A stretch of DNA of 32,401 nucleotides. It comes from DATGUA01 sp035301545. Its GTDB lineage: Bacteria > Bacillota > Clostridia > Tissierellales > Tissierellaceae. The notes beneath the pieces were generated by a model. It did no database searches and was not told the origin of the DNA. It saw only the letters and a program-made list of their open reading frames with translations. Where the stretch lies: contig DATGUA010000051.1 of NCBI GenBank assembly GCA_035301545.1, positions 1-32,401 on the forward strand, read 5' to 3'. Positions 22,878-31,288 of the stretch are shown here, piece by piece (position 1 is the first letter of the stretch; every line of letters begins with the position of its first letter). Position numbers and translations under genes: made by a program.

Positions 22878-24989
22878 ATGGAAGAAATTGTTTTAGAATT
22901 AGAAGGTTTGAATTGTGCTAATTGTGCAGATAAGATAGAAAATCAGAGTAATGATTTGGAAGGAGTAGATTCTGCTAATTTAAATTTTGTAAATAAGAAA
23001 CTAAAGATAAGTATTCAGAATAAAGAAGAAGAAAAAGATATAGTCCATAATATAGAAAACATTGTTCATAAATTAGAACCTGGAGTAAAAGTTATTAACA
23101 AATCTCAAGGTGACTTAAAAGAGGAAGATAGTCATGATCATGATAATACTAATAAAAAAGATTTAATTAAGCTAATTATTTCTGGATTATTATTTGCTTT
23201 ACCTTATATTTTAGGGTTAGAAGGTAGATCTAGACTTATAGGATATGTGGTAGCCTATCTCTTTATAGGATATGAAGTAATAATTGTAGCTATAAAAAAT
23301 ATAATTGGAGGTAGTCCTTTTGATGAAAATTTCTTAATGACTGTAGCAAGTATTGGAGCATTTATAATTGGAGAGTACCCAGAAGCTGTTGCAGTAATGC
23401 TATTTTATCAATTAGGAGAATACTTTGAAGGGCTAGCAGTTAATCATTCACGAGGATCGATTGAAGCATTAATGGATATTAGACCTGATTATGCAAATTT
23501 AATAAAAGATAATAAAGAAATAATAGTAGATCCAACAGAAGTAAATATAGGAGATTATATAATAGTTAAACCAGGAGAGAAGGTTCCTTTAGATGGGGTA
23601 GTAGTAGAAGGAGAATCTACTTTAGATACTTCAAATATTACTGGAGAGAGTGTTCCAAGAAGTATTGAAGTAGGAGATGAAATAATATCAGGAGTAGTAA
23701 ATAATCAAGGATTATTAAAGGTTAAAACTAGTAAAGAATTTGGTGAATCAACTATTTCTAAAGTATTAAATTTAGTTGAAAATGCATCTAGTAAAAAAGC
23801 ACCGACAGAAAACTTTATTACTAAATTTGCTAGATACTATACACCAACAGTAGTATTTATAGCATTAGGAATTGGTCTAATACCACCAATCTTCTTTAAT
23901 GGAGTTTTAAGTGATTGGGCCTATAGAGCTTTTGTATTCTTAGTTATATCTTGTCCCTGTGCTTTAGTAATATCTGTTCCATTAGGATTTTTTGGAGGAA
24001 TAGGAGCTGCATCTAAAGAAGGTATACTTGTAAAAGGTGGTAACTATTTAGAAGCTTTAAATGATGTAGATACTATAGTATTTGATAAGACAGGAACTAT
24101 AACAAAAGGAACATTTAAAGTAACAGATGTAAAATCATATGGTGATTATAATAAAGAGGAAATATTAGAATTAGCAGCTTATGGTGAAGTTTATTCTAAT
24201 CATCCAATAGGAAAATCTATTATAGATGCATATGATAAGACAATTCATAATAAATATATTGAAAACTATACTGATATTTCTGGTAAAGGTATATCAGTAG
24301 AAATTCATGGTGATAATGTATTAATAGGAAATAAAGAATTATTAACTGATAACAATATAAAAGTAAATCAAGAAGAATCAATAGGTACTATAGTATATAT
24401 AGCTAAAGAAAATAAACATATAGGAACTATAATGGTATCTGATGAATTAAAAGAAAATATAAGTAATGATTTAGATACACTTAAAGATATAGGAGTTAAA
24501 AGAACTATAATGTTATCAGGAGATAATAATAGAATAGTTAAAAAGGTAGCGGAAGTGGCTGGTATAGATGAAGCATATGGAGGATTATTACCTCAGGACA
24601 AAGTAGAATTATTTGAAAAGATACTAGAAGAAAACAAAAGTGATAAAAGAATAGCCTTTGTAGGTGATGGAGTAAATGATGCACCTGTATTAGCAAGGTC
24701 AGATATAGGTATAGGAATGGGAGCCCTCGGCTCAGATGCAGCAATTGAAGCTTCAGATGTAGTAATTATGACAGATGAGATTTCTAAAATATCCTCAGGA
24801 ATGAATATAGCTAAAAGAACTAAAAGAATAGTAACACAAAATATTGGAATTGCTTTAGGGTTAAAGTTAATAGTATTAGGACTTGGAGCATTTGGCCTAG
24901 CTACTATGTGGCAGGCAGTGTTTGCTGATGTAGGAGTAACAATAATAGCTGTACTAAATTCTATGAGAGTATTAAAAGTAGAGGAATAA
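22878..24989 (+). CDS. cadA: Heavy-metal P-type ATPase, Zn/Cd/Pb exporter type
   Basis: This 703-residue P1B-2 ATPase should export Zn2+, Cd2+ or Pb2+ across the cytoplasmic membrane using ATP. One N-terminal heavy-metal domain carries LNCANCA (C13, C16), followed by a short His/Asp-rich stretch (DSHDHDN). Further on are the TGES actuator loop, the membrane CPC motif (C359-C361), the phosphorylated D403 in DKTGT, SNHPIGKSI, and GDGVNDAPV (596-604). The last helix has MWQAVFADVGVT with D684, the acidic residue typical of ZntA/CadA and absent from copper pumps, which decides the metal class. A strong promoter and palindromic operator precede it, suggesting induction by excess metal. The terminator stem overlaps its last codons. 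Confidence 0.93.
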   Translation: MEEIVLELEGLNCANCADKIENQSNDLEGVDSANLNFVNKKLKISIQNKEEEKDIVHNIENIVHKLEPGVKVINKSQGDLKEEDSHDHDNTNKKDLIKLIISGLLFALPYILGLEGRSRLIGYVVAYLFIGYEVIIVAIKNIIGGSPFDENFLMTVASIGAFIIGEYPEAVAVMLFYQLGEYFEGLAVNHSRGSIEALMDIRPDYANLIKDNKEIIVDPTEVNIGDYIIVKPGEKVPLDGVVVEGESTLDTSNITGESVPRSIEVGDEIISGVVNNQGLLKVKTSKEFGESTISKVLNLVENASSKKAPTENFITKFARYYTPTVVFIALGIGLIPPIFFNGVLSDWAYRAFVFLVISCPCALVISVPLGFFGGIGAASKEGILVKGGNYLEALNDVDTIVFDKTGTITKGTFKVTDVKSYGDYNKEEILELAAYGEVYSNHPIGKSIIDAYDKTIHNKYIENYTDISGKGISVEIHGDNVLIGNKELLTDNNIKVNQEESIGTIVYIAKENKHIGTIMVSDELKENISNDLDTLKDIGVKRTIMLSGDNNRIVKKVAEVAGIDEAYGGLLPQDKVELFEKILEENKSDKRIAFVGDGVNDAPVLARSDIGIGMGALGSDAAIEASDVVIMTDEISKISSGMNIAKRTKRIVTQNIGIALGLKLIVLGLGAFGLATMWQAVFADVGVTIIAVLNSMRVLKVEE

Positions 24990-25003
24990 CCTCTACTTTT
25001 TTT
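24974..25003 (+). terminator. Terminator overlapping the end of the metal ATPase gene
   Basis: AAAAGTAGAGG (24974-24984) pairs with CCTCTACTTTT (24990-25000), then T to 25003. The 5-nt loop AATAA contains the stop codon (24987-24989), so the left arm is coding sequence. Confidence 0.85.
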
Positions 25004-25045
25004 CAATTTTGTGGTAGACTAGGTAGTAGGTTTGAGGTGTTAAAT

Positions 25046-25987
25046 TTGAATAAAGGATATAAGAAAAGACGAAAAAATTACCTTGTATTAGGAGAAAATT
25101 TCTATCTAGATAATAAAAAGGAGAAAGCAATTAAATTCTTTTATAAAGCTTTAAAATTTTCAGAGAATATTAATACAGATATAGAGATACTATTTAATAT
25201 TGCTATTATTTATGATGAAATAGATAAACCTTATGAATCTCTAAAAGTTTATAGAGAAATATTAAAATTAGATAAATCAAAACCAGGAGCGTATTATGGT
25301 ATAGCTATTATGGAAGAAAGATTGGGAAATCTAGAAAAGGCTTTAGATTATTATTATAAAGCTATAGATAAAGATGAAAATTATGATAGAGCTTATTATT
25401 TTGCTGCAAATCTTCATGATATAATGGGGGAACAAGATAAGGCATTTAAATTATATAAAAAGGTAATAGAATTAGCACCAGAAGATTATCATGCTTATAA
25501 TAATCTAGGATCCCTATATGAAGAAAATGGAGATTATAATAAAGCTAAAATTATGCTAAAGAAAAGTATAAAGATAAATCCAAAATTTTATAGATCTTTA
25601 TTTAATATGGGGGTAGTAGAGGAGAGATTAGGGAATAATAAAATAGCATTAGATTATTATTTCAAAGCATTAGAATTTAATAAAGAGTATTATTATATAT
25701 ATTTAAACATTTCTGCCATATATATAAAAGAAGAAAAGTATAAAAAGGCTATAGAAATATTAAGTGAAGGGATTTATGAAAATCCATATGAAGAAGATTT
25801 ATATTATAACAGAGCATGTTCTTATTCAATTTTAAATATGGAAGAATTAGCAATCAAGGATATTAGAAAGATTTTAATACTAAATCCAAATTCAGTTTCA
25901 TGGATAAAAAAAGATATAGACTTTAATAATTTATATAATAATGAAGAGTTTAAAAGGATATTAAAGGACTATACTTTTAATTTATAA
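25046..25987 (+). CDS. Tetratricopeptide repeat protein
   Basis: The 313-residue product is almost entirely TPR helices, a scaffold for protein-protein contacts. About eight 34-residue repeats can be followed, for example from KKEKAIKFFYKALKFSENIN, KPYESLKVYREILKLDKSKP, NLEKALDYYYKAIDKDENYD, EQDKAFKLYKKVIELAPEDY, DYNKAKIMLKKSIKINPKFY, NKIALDYYFKALEFNKEYYY and KYKKAIEILSEGIYENPYEE. There is no signal peptide or membrane segment, so it is probably cytoplasmic. I chose TTG 25046 because GAGGTG (25034-25039) is six bases upstream; the GTG at 25037 lies inside that site. map follows after 23 bp, and the two are probably cotranscribed. The binding partner is unknown. Confidence 0.85.
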   Translation: MNKGYKKRRKNYLVLGENFYLDNKKEKAIKFFYKALKFSENINTDIEILFNIAIIYDEIDKPYESLKVYREILKLDKSKPGAYYGIAIMEERLGNLEKALDYYYKAIDKDENYDRAYYFAANLHDIMGEQDKAFKLYKKVIELAPEDYHAYNNLGSLYEENGDYNKAKIMLKKSIKINPKFYRSLFNMGVVEERLGNNKIALDYYFKALEFNKEYYYIYLNISAIYIKEEKYKKAIEILSEGIYENPYEEDLYYNRACSYSILNMEELAIKDIRKILILNPNSVSWIKKDIDFNNLYNNEEFKRILKDYTFNL

Positions 25988-26010
25988 TAAATTTAAGGAA
26001 GGGGAAATAT

Positions 26011-26760
26011 ATGATAGTTATTAAGACAGAAGAACAAATTGAGAAAATGAGAAAGGCTGGAGAGATCTTAGCTGATATACATAAGGAAATAGCTAAAATG
26101 ATAAAGCCAGGTATAACTACTATGGAAATAGATAGATTTGTCGAAGAATATCTTAAAGAAAGAGGAGCTACTCCAGAACAAAAAGGATTTCAAGGATATC
26201 CTTATGCAACTTGTGCTTCTATAAATGATGAAATATGTCATGGTTATCCGAGAGAAGAAGCTATAGAAGATGGAGATATAGTAACTGTAGATATGGTAGT
26301 AAATCTAGATGGATGGCTAGCAGATTCAGCTTGGAGTTATGGAGTAGGGAATATGTCTGAAGAAGCACAGAAATTATTAGATGTAACAAAAAAATCTCTA
26401 TATCTAGGTATTGAAGAAGCGGTAATAGGAAATAGATTAGGAGATATAGGCTATGCCATACAAAATTATGTAGAGGCTGAAGGATTCTCAGTGGTAAAAG
26501 ATTTTGTAGGTCATGGGATAGGTCAAAATATGCATGAGGATCCTCAAGTATTACATTATGGTAATCCAGGGCGGGGACAAAGATTGTTAGAAGGCATGGT
26601 AGTAACAATAGAACCTATGGTAAATACAGGAGATTATAGTATGAAGATGGATGATAATGGCTGGACAGCAAGAACTAGAGATGGTAGCCTATCTGCCCAA
26701 TATGAGCATACATTAGCTATTACAAAAGATGGTCCAATTATATTGACAGAACAAAAATAA
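26011..26760 (+). CDS. map: Methionine aminopeptidase, type I
   Basis: MetAP removes the N-terminal methionine from new proteins. The 249-residue product has all five metal ligands: D94, D105, H168, E201 and E232, and the substrate-contacting H77 (CHGYP) and H175. The core signatures are DGDIVTVDMVVNLDGWLADSAW and FVGHGIGQNMHEDPQV. It has no N-terminal zinc-finger or SEC-C extension. RBS AAGGAAGGGG precedes the ATG. It lies between the TPR gene and the hemolysin-III-type gene with 23-bp gaps; unlike the usual secY-adk-map arrangement it is not next to ribosomal protein genes, so another copy may exist in that operon. Confidence 0.95.
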   Translation: MIVIKTEEQIEKMRKAGEILADIHKEIAKMIKPGITTMEIDRFVEEYLKERGATPEQKGFQGYPYATCASINDEICHGYPREEAIEDGDIVTVDMVVNLDGWLADSAWSYGVGNMSEEAQKLLDVTKKSLYLGIEEAVIGNRLGDIGYAIQNYVEAEGFSVVKDFVGHGIGQNMHEDPQVLHYGNPGRGQRLLEGMVVTIEPMVNTGDYSMKMDDNGWTARTRDGSLSAQYEHTLAITKDGPIILTEQK

Positions 26761-26783
26761 TAGTCTTAAAGGAGGAATTTACT

Positions 26784-27440
26784 ATGAATAAAGAATATAG
26801 TAAGAAAGAATATAGTAAGACAGAAGAAATATTTAATGGAATAAGCCATGGAGTAGGTGTGGTATTTGGAATAGTGGCATTGACTATACTTTTAATTTTG
26901 TCTATACAAGAAGGGAATGTTTCAGCTATTGCTGGGTTTAGTATATATGGTGGGTGTTTTATACTAATGTATTTATCTTCTACTTTATATCATAGTATTA
27001 GTAAGGTGAAAATAAAAAAAATATTAAGAGTATTTGATCACTCCTCTATATTTTTATTCATAGCTGGGACCTATACACCTATAGCAATTTTAACTTTAGA
27101 AGGAACCTTAAGGATAATTACATTAGTAGGAATATGGACCATAGCTTTGATAGGCATAGTATTTAAAATATTTACTTTTGGAAAATTTGATAAATACAAA
27201 ACATTATCTCTAGCTATATATATTGGAATGGGATGGTTTGTTATTATCCCTGTTAGAGAAATAATCAATGCTACTTCCATAAACTTCTTCTATTGGATAT
27301 TAGGAGGAGGATTATTATATACGTTAGGAACTATATTTTATAGTATAAAGAAAATACCTTATGGTCATGGTATCTGGCATATATTTGTGTTACTTGCTAG
27401 TATAGCTCATTTTTTTGGGATAGCCTTATATTTAGCATAG
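26784..27440 (+). CDS. Hemolysin III / PAQR family membrane protein
   Basis: The 218-residue protein belongs to the YqfA/YplQ (hemolysin III) branch of the PAQR superfamily, with seven predicted membrane helices. Conserved features are EEIFNGISHGVG at the start, STLYHS (about residues 65-70), FDHSSIFLFIAGTYTP, and GHGIWHIFVLLASIAHF near the end; the histidines of these segments correspond to the metal-binding set of PAQR proteins. The biochemical role of bacterial members is uncertain, and the hemolysin name is historical. A strong AAAGGAGGAA lies before the ATG, 23 bp after map. The N-terminus has a small duplication (EYSKKEYSK). Confidence 0.88.
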   Translation: MNKEYSKKEYSKTEEIFNGISHGVGVVFGIVALTILLILSIQEGNVSAIAGFSIYGGCFILMYLSSTLYHSISKVKIKKILRVFDHSSIFLFIAGTYTPIAILTLEGTLRIITLVGIWTIALIGIVFKIFTFGKFDKYKTLSLAIYIGMGWFVIIPVREIINATSINFFYWILGGGLLYTLGTIFYSIKKIPYGHGIWHIFVLLASIAHFFGIALYLA

Positions 27441-27493
27441 ACTAACTTTATAGAAAAACTTATTAGAAAAGTATTATTAGTGGAGAGATAGAC

Positions 27494-28864
27494 ATGAGAG
27501 AAAATTTAAATCTGACAGAAGGAAATATATCCAGTACCTTAGCTAAACTAGCTTTACCTATTATGGGAACAGCATTTATACAAATGGCATATAATCTAAT
27601 AGATATAATGTGGTTAGGGAGATTAAGCACAAATGCTGTAGCAGCAGCTGGTACTGCTGGATATTTTATGTGGTTTGGAGAAGGGCTTGTAATGATTTCT
27701 CAAATAGGATTAGGGGTTTGTGTAGCACAATCATATGGAAGAGAAGAATACATAGAAGCAAAAGAATATGTATCTAATGGGATTCAATTAGATTTAGGGA
27801 TTGCAATTTTATATTCCTTAATCCTATACATATTTAGTAGTCAGATCATAGGGTTTTTTAATATAAATAGTATAGAAGTATATAATATGTCTGTAGACTA
27901 TTTAAAAATAATAGCTATAGGAATGGCATTTCACTTTTTAAATCCTGTACTTTCAGTAATATTAAATAGTAGTGGAAATAGTATAACCCCATTTAAGGTA
28001 AATACTATAGGATTAATAATAAATATAGTATTAGACCCATTACTAATATTTGGATTTGGTCCAATAAAAGGTTTAGGAGTAGAAGGAGCAGCATTAGCAA
28101 CTGTATTATCTCAAGTAATTGTATTTTTAATATTTTTTATATTAGGAAAGAGGACAGATAGATTATATTCCCATATAAAACTATGGAAAAAACCAGAATT
28201 TACTTATATAAAGAGAATAGTTAAACTAGGTTTTCCAGCATTTTTACAAATTTCAGCTCATTCAAGTATTAGTATGATACTTACAAGAATAATAGCAGAT
28301 TTTGGAGCAGTTCCCATAGCAGTTCAATCTGTAGGATCTAAAATAGAATCTATATCATGGATGACATCAGATGGTTTTGCAGCAGCTATAACTGCATTTA
28401 TGGGACAAAATTATGGAGCAAAGAAATACGATAGAATAAAAGAAGGCTATAGAAAAGCTATGGAAATAGTAGGTGGTATTGGAATATTCGCCACATTATT
28501 ATTAATCTTAGGAGCTAGACCCTTGTTTAAAATATTCATACCAAATGATCCCCAGGCTATAGAAGTAGGAGTTAATTATTTAAGAATATTAGGAGTGTCA
28601 CAATTCTTTATGAGTGTAGAAATAGGTACAGTAGGATCATTTAATGGGCTAGGAAGAACCTTAACTCCAGCTGTTGTAGGAGTAAGTTTAAATGCTTTAA
28701 GAATTCCTTTAGCCATATTTCTTTCAAGATATACAGCTTTAGCCTTAGACGGGATATGGTGGAGTATAAGTATTTCTAGTGTATTAAAAGGTATAATACT
28801 GCCAGTATTATTTATAAGATTATTAAGAAATAATTTTAATTATAATAATGATATGATTTATTAA
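27494..28864 (+). CDS. MATE family efflux transporter
   Basis: The 456-residue product has 12 hydrophobic segments arranged as two similar halves, as in multidrug and toxic compound extrusion transporters driven by Na+ or H+. It begins NLTEGNISSTLAKLALPIMG, the usual DinF/NorM-type N-terminus, followed by the DIMWLGRL and AAAGTAG segments of helices 1-2, and the equivalent second-half pair ISAHSSISMILTRI and SDGFAAAITAFMGQN. Substrate cannot be predicted. GGAGAG precedes the ATG, 53 bp after the previous stop; no terminator intervenes. It ends one base before a perfect bidirectional terminator facing the ABC transporter genes. Confidence 0.92.
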   Translation: MRENLNLTEGNISSTLAKLALPIMGTAFIQMAYNLIDIMWLGRLSTNAVAAAGTAGYFMWFGEGLVMISQIGLGVCVAQSYGREEYIEAKEYVSNGIQLDLGIAILYSLILYIFSSQIIGFFNINSIEVYNMSVDYLKIIAIGMAFHFLNPVLSVILNSSGNSITPFKVNTIGLIINIVLDPLLIFGFGPIKGLGVEGAALATVLSQVIVFLIFFILGKRTDRLYSHIKLWKKPEFTYIKRIVKLGFPAFLQISAHSSISMILTRIIADFGAVPIAVQSVGSKIESISWMTSDGFAAAITAFMGQNYGAKKYDRIKEGYRKAMEIVGGIGIFATLLLILGARPLFKIFIPNDPQAIEVGVNYLRILGVSQFFMSVEIGTVGSFNGLGRTLTPAVVGVSLNALRIPLAIFLSRYTALALDGIWWSISISSVLKGIILPVLFIRLLRNNFNYNNDMIY

Positions 28865-28865
28865 T

Positions 28866-28895
28866 AAAAGGTCAAACCTTAAGGTTTGACCTTTT
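28866..28895. terminator. Bidirectional terminator between MATE and ABC permease genes
   Basis: A perfect 30-nt palindrome, AAAAGGTCAAACCTT and its complement, with A and T tracts at either end. It ends two bases before the stop codon of the convergent permease gene. Confidence 0.9.
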
Positions 28896-28897
28896 TC

Positions 28898-29704
28898 TTA
28901 TTCTCTCCAATTTATAAATCTTTTTTCTATTATAGAAATTCCTTTATACATTAAAGCTGAAATTAAAGCTAACACCACAACACCCATCATAACAATATCC
29001 AATTTAAAAACATGACTACCATATACTATTAAATAACCAATACCAGCTTTAGAAACTAAAAATTCCCCAACTATTACTCCGACCCAAGATAATCCTATAC
29101 TAATCTTTAAAGTATTTATTAAATCAGGAATTGATGCAGGAAGTATTAAAGTTTTTAATATTTGGAATTTAGATGCTCCGAAAGTATTCATTAATTTTAT
29201 TTGATCTCTATTTACAGATTTAAAACTTTCATACATATTCATTATACTAACTACAATGGAAATAGATATAGCAGTAACAATAATCCCAGAATATCCAGCT
29301 CCTACCCATATTATAATAATAGGTGCTAATGCAGTCTTAGGAAGACTATTTAATATAACTAAATAAGGATCTAATACTTTAGCCCAAAAATCGGACCACC
29401 ATAGCCCTATAGCAATCATTATTCCTAAAACTGTTCCAGCAATAAAACCAACTATAGTTTCTGCTACTGATATTCCTATATGATATAATAATCTATTATG
29501 GAACAAGTATTGGACAAATAATTTGAAGATGGCTGAAGGTTTACTAGTAAGAAAAGCATCAATCCAACCAAAAACAGCAGCAACCTCCCATATAATTAAA
29601 CCTAAGATAAAAAGACTAATCTGAGTAGTTAAAACATAATACTTTTCTCTTTCAATAGATTTCAAGAAAGCTTTATGATTTTTAGAAAAGTTATTCTTAG
29701 ACAT
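28898..29704 (-). CDS. ABC transporter permease, SsuC/TauC/ThiX type
   Basis: The 268-residue protein has six membrane helices and the cytoplasmic EAA-type loop (MNTFGASKFQILKTLILPAS, then IPDLINTLKISIGLSWVGVI) that contacts the ATPase. It falls in the nitrate/sulfonate/taurine/pyrimidine-precursor group of binding-protein-dependent importers. Its ATG overlaps the last codons of the ATPase gene by 8 bp, and AAGGAG lies ten bases upstream. No periplasmic-type binding protein or substrate-metabolising gene is adjacent, so the substrate (sulfonate, thiamine precursor, riboflavin-like or other) is undetermined. The unit ends at a shared terminator. Confidence 0.9.
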   Translation of the reverse strand: MSKNNFSKNHKAFLKSIEREKYYVLTTQISLFILGLIIWEVAAVFGWIDAFLTSKPSAIFKLFVQYLFHNRLLYHIGISVAETIVGFIAGTVLGIMIAIGLWWSDFWAKVLDPYLVILNSLPKTALAPIIIIWVGAGYSGIIVTAISISIVVSIMNMYESFKSVNRDQIKLMNTFGASKFQILKTLILPASIPDLINTLKISIGLSWVGVIVGEFLVSKAGIGYLIVYGSHVFKLDIVMMGVVVLALISALMYKGISIIEKRFINWRE

Positions 29705-30473
29705 GAATATCTAACTCCTTCCATATCTGGTTGAAATAATGCCTGAACTCAGGAGTTTCTCTAGCCTTAATAGGTGTCTTCTCTTTATCAAATGTTAGAT
29801 TAATATTTATAATCTCCTTTATAGTTCCTGGTCTATTACTTAAAATAACTATTCTATCAGACATACTGATAGCTTCGGCAATATCATGGGTAACCATAAT
29901 AGCAGTTTTTTTCTCCTTTTTTAAAATCAAGCCTATTTCATCAGATATAGCTAATCTGGTCTGATAGTCTAAAGCAGAAAAAGGTTCATCTAAGAGTAGT
30001 AAGTCAGGTTTTAATAATAGAGTCCTAATAAGAGCTACTCTCTGTCTCATTCCACCAGATAATTGATAGGGATAGGAGTACATAAAATCTTCTAATCCAT
30101 AGTTAATTAGCATCTCTTTAGCATCTTCAATCTTATTTTCATCTAATCGTTTTTGAATCTCTAAACCAAGGATTACATTATCTAATATATTTCTCCATTC
30201 AAACAATTGATCATTTTGAAACATATATCCAATATTATTTAAAGGCCCATCTATTTTTTCACCCTTAATCTGGACATCTCCAGAACTAGGTTTTACTAAA
30301 CCAGATATAATAGAAAGTAGAGTTGATTTACCACAGCCACTAGGTCCTACAATACTTATAATCTCGTCATTATAAACATTTAAATTTATGTCTTTTAATG
30401 CTTTAGTTTCTTCCTCTAAGGTATAATAATCTTTACTTAAATTATTTATTGTGACAATCTCTTTCTTGTCCAT
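29697..30473 (-). CDS. ABC transporter ATP-binding protein, SsuB/TauB type
   Basis: The 258-residue nucleotide-binding subunit carries Walker A GPSGCGKST (43-51), Q-loop YMFQNDQLFEW (83-93), signature LSGGMRQRVALIR (138-150), Walker B LLLLDEPFSALD (158-169) and the switch histidine H196 (MVTHDIAEA). Sequence and length place it with SsuB/TauB/ThiZ importers, and it pairs with the permease that overlaps its 3' end. RBS AGGAGTGAT precedes the ATG. The 139-bp gap to tdk contains no riboswitch-like structure that I can recognise. Confidence 0.92.
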   Translation of the reverse strand: MDKKEIVTINNLSKDYYTLEEETKALKDINLNVYNDEIISIVGPSGCGKSTLLSIISGLVKPSSGDVQIKGEKIDGPLNNIGYMFQNDQLFEWRNILDNVILGLEIQKRLDENKIEDAKEMLINYGLEDFMYSYPYQLSGGMRQRVALIRTLLLKPDLLLLDEPFSALDYQTRLAISDEIGLILKKEKKTAIMVTHDIAEAISMSDRIVILSNRPGTIKEIININLTFDKEKTPIKARETPEFRHYFNQIWKELDIHV

Positions 30474-30572
30474 TTTATCACTCCTGTACCGAAAACTATA
30501 TAGATTATGATATTCATAAAATATTATATTGTGAGCTGAATCCTAAATATAATTTCCTAAAATTAAATTTAA

Positions 30573-30581
30573 TGGTATAAT
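30573..30581 (+). promoter_or_regulatory. Extended -10 promoter element upstream of tdk
   Basis: TG-G-TATAAT (30573-30581) lies 31 bp before the tdk start. The region 17 bp upstream does not contain a clear -35. Confidence 0.5.
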
Positions 30582-30612
30582 AGATAGGCCATAAGTTATA
30601 AGGAGGAATATA

Positions 30613-31227
30613 ATGCATCAATATAAAGGAAAATTAATTATTCATACAGGGTCTATGTTTTCAGGTAAAACTTCTAATTTAGAAAATGATATGAAAAGAT
30701 TTGCTATAGCAGGCTATAATACTATAGCTTTTAAACCATCTGTAGATACTAGATATACAGATGGAGAAATAGTAACTCATAATAATACTTCATTAGAGGC
30801 AGTATTAATAGATAATATAGAAGATATTGTAGAATACTGTAAAGAAATCAATCCAGAAGTTATAGGAATAGATGAGGTACAGTTTTTAAAAGGAAATGTA
30901 AAAGATATAGTAAACAGTATTAATTGTTTTTTAGAAAAAGATATAACAATTATACTAGCAGGATTAGATATGGATTTTTCTGGACAACCTTTTGAAATAA
31001 TAAAAGAATTAATGCCGGTAGCAGATTATTTATATAAGCATCATGCAGTATGTATAAAATGTGGAGTAGATGCTTGGATCAGTCATAGAAAAATAAAAGA
31101 TAGAGAAAGAGTAGTAATAGGTGCTAGTAAAGAATATGAACCATTATGTAGAAGGTGTTTTTTAGAAGAAAAAGCTATAGAAGATAATATAGTAAATAGG
31201 AATCAGGTAAGCTTTGGTATCGACTAA
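30613..31227 (+). CDS. tdk: Thymidine kinase (type II)
   Basis: Tdk phosphorylates thymidine to dTMP in the salvage pathway. The 204-residue product shows the P-loop GSMFSGKT (13-20), DEVQF (87-91) with catalytic E88, the lasso-loop zinc ligands C147, C150, C179 and C182, and Y175 in the YEPLCRRC segment. It is slightly longer than the usual 190-195. AAGGAGG precedes the ATG. It is separated by 61 bp from the next gene, with no hairpin between them. Confidence 0.93.
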   Translation: MHQYKGKLIIHTGSMFSGKTSNLENDMKRFAIAGYNTIAFKPSVDTRYTDGEIVTHNNTSLEAVLIDNIEDIVEYCKEINPEVIGIDEVQFLKGNVKDIVNSINCFLEKDITIILAGLDMDFSGQPFEIIKELMPVADYLYKHHAVCIKCGVDAWISHRKIKDRERVVIGASKEYEPLCRRCFLEEKAIEDNIVNRNQVSFGID

Positions 31228-31288
31228 TATAATAAAACAAGAATAAATAGAATACTATTATAATTATAAATTATAGGAGGTAGATTTA

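Noticed and set aside
28866..28895. CtsR-like GGTCAAA boxes
   Set aside because: The GGTCAAA copies are inverted arms of a bidirectional terminator between convergent genes, not a tandem operator.
30474..30612. Riboswitch upstream of the ABC transporter genes
   Set aside because: The 139-bp divergent gap is AT-rich and shows no conserved riboswitch core or stable multi-stem fold.
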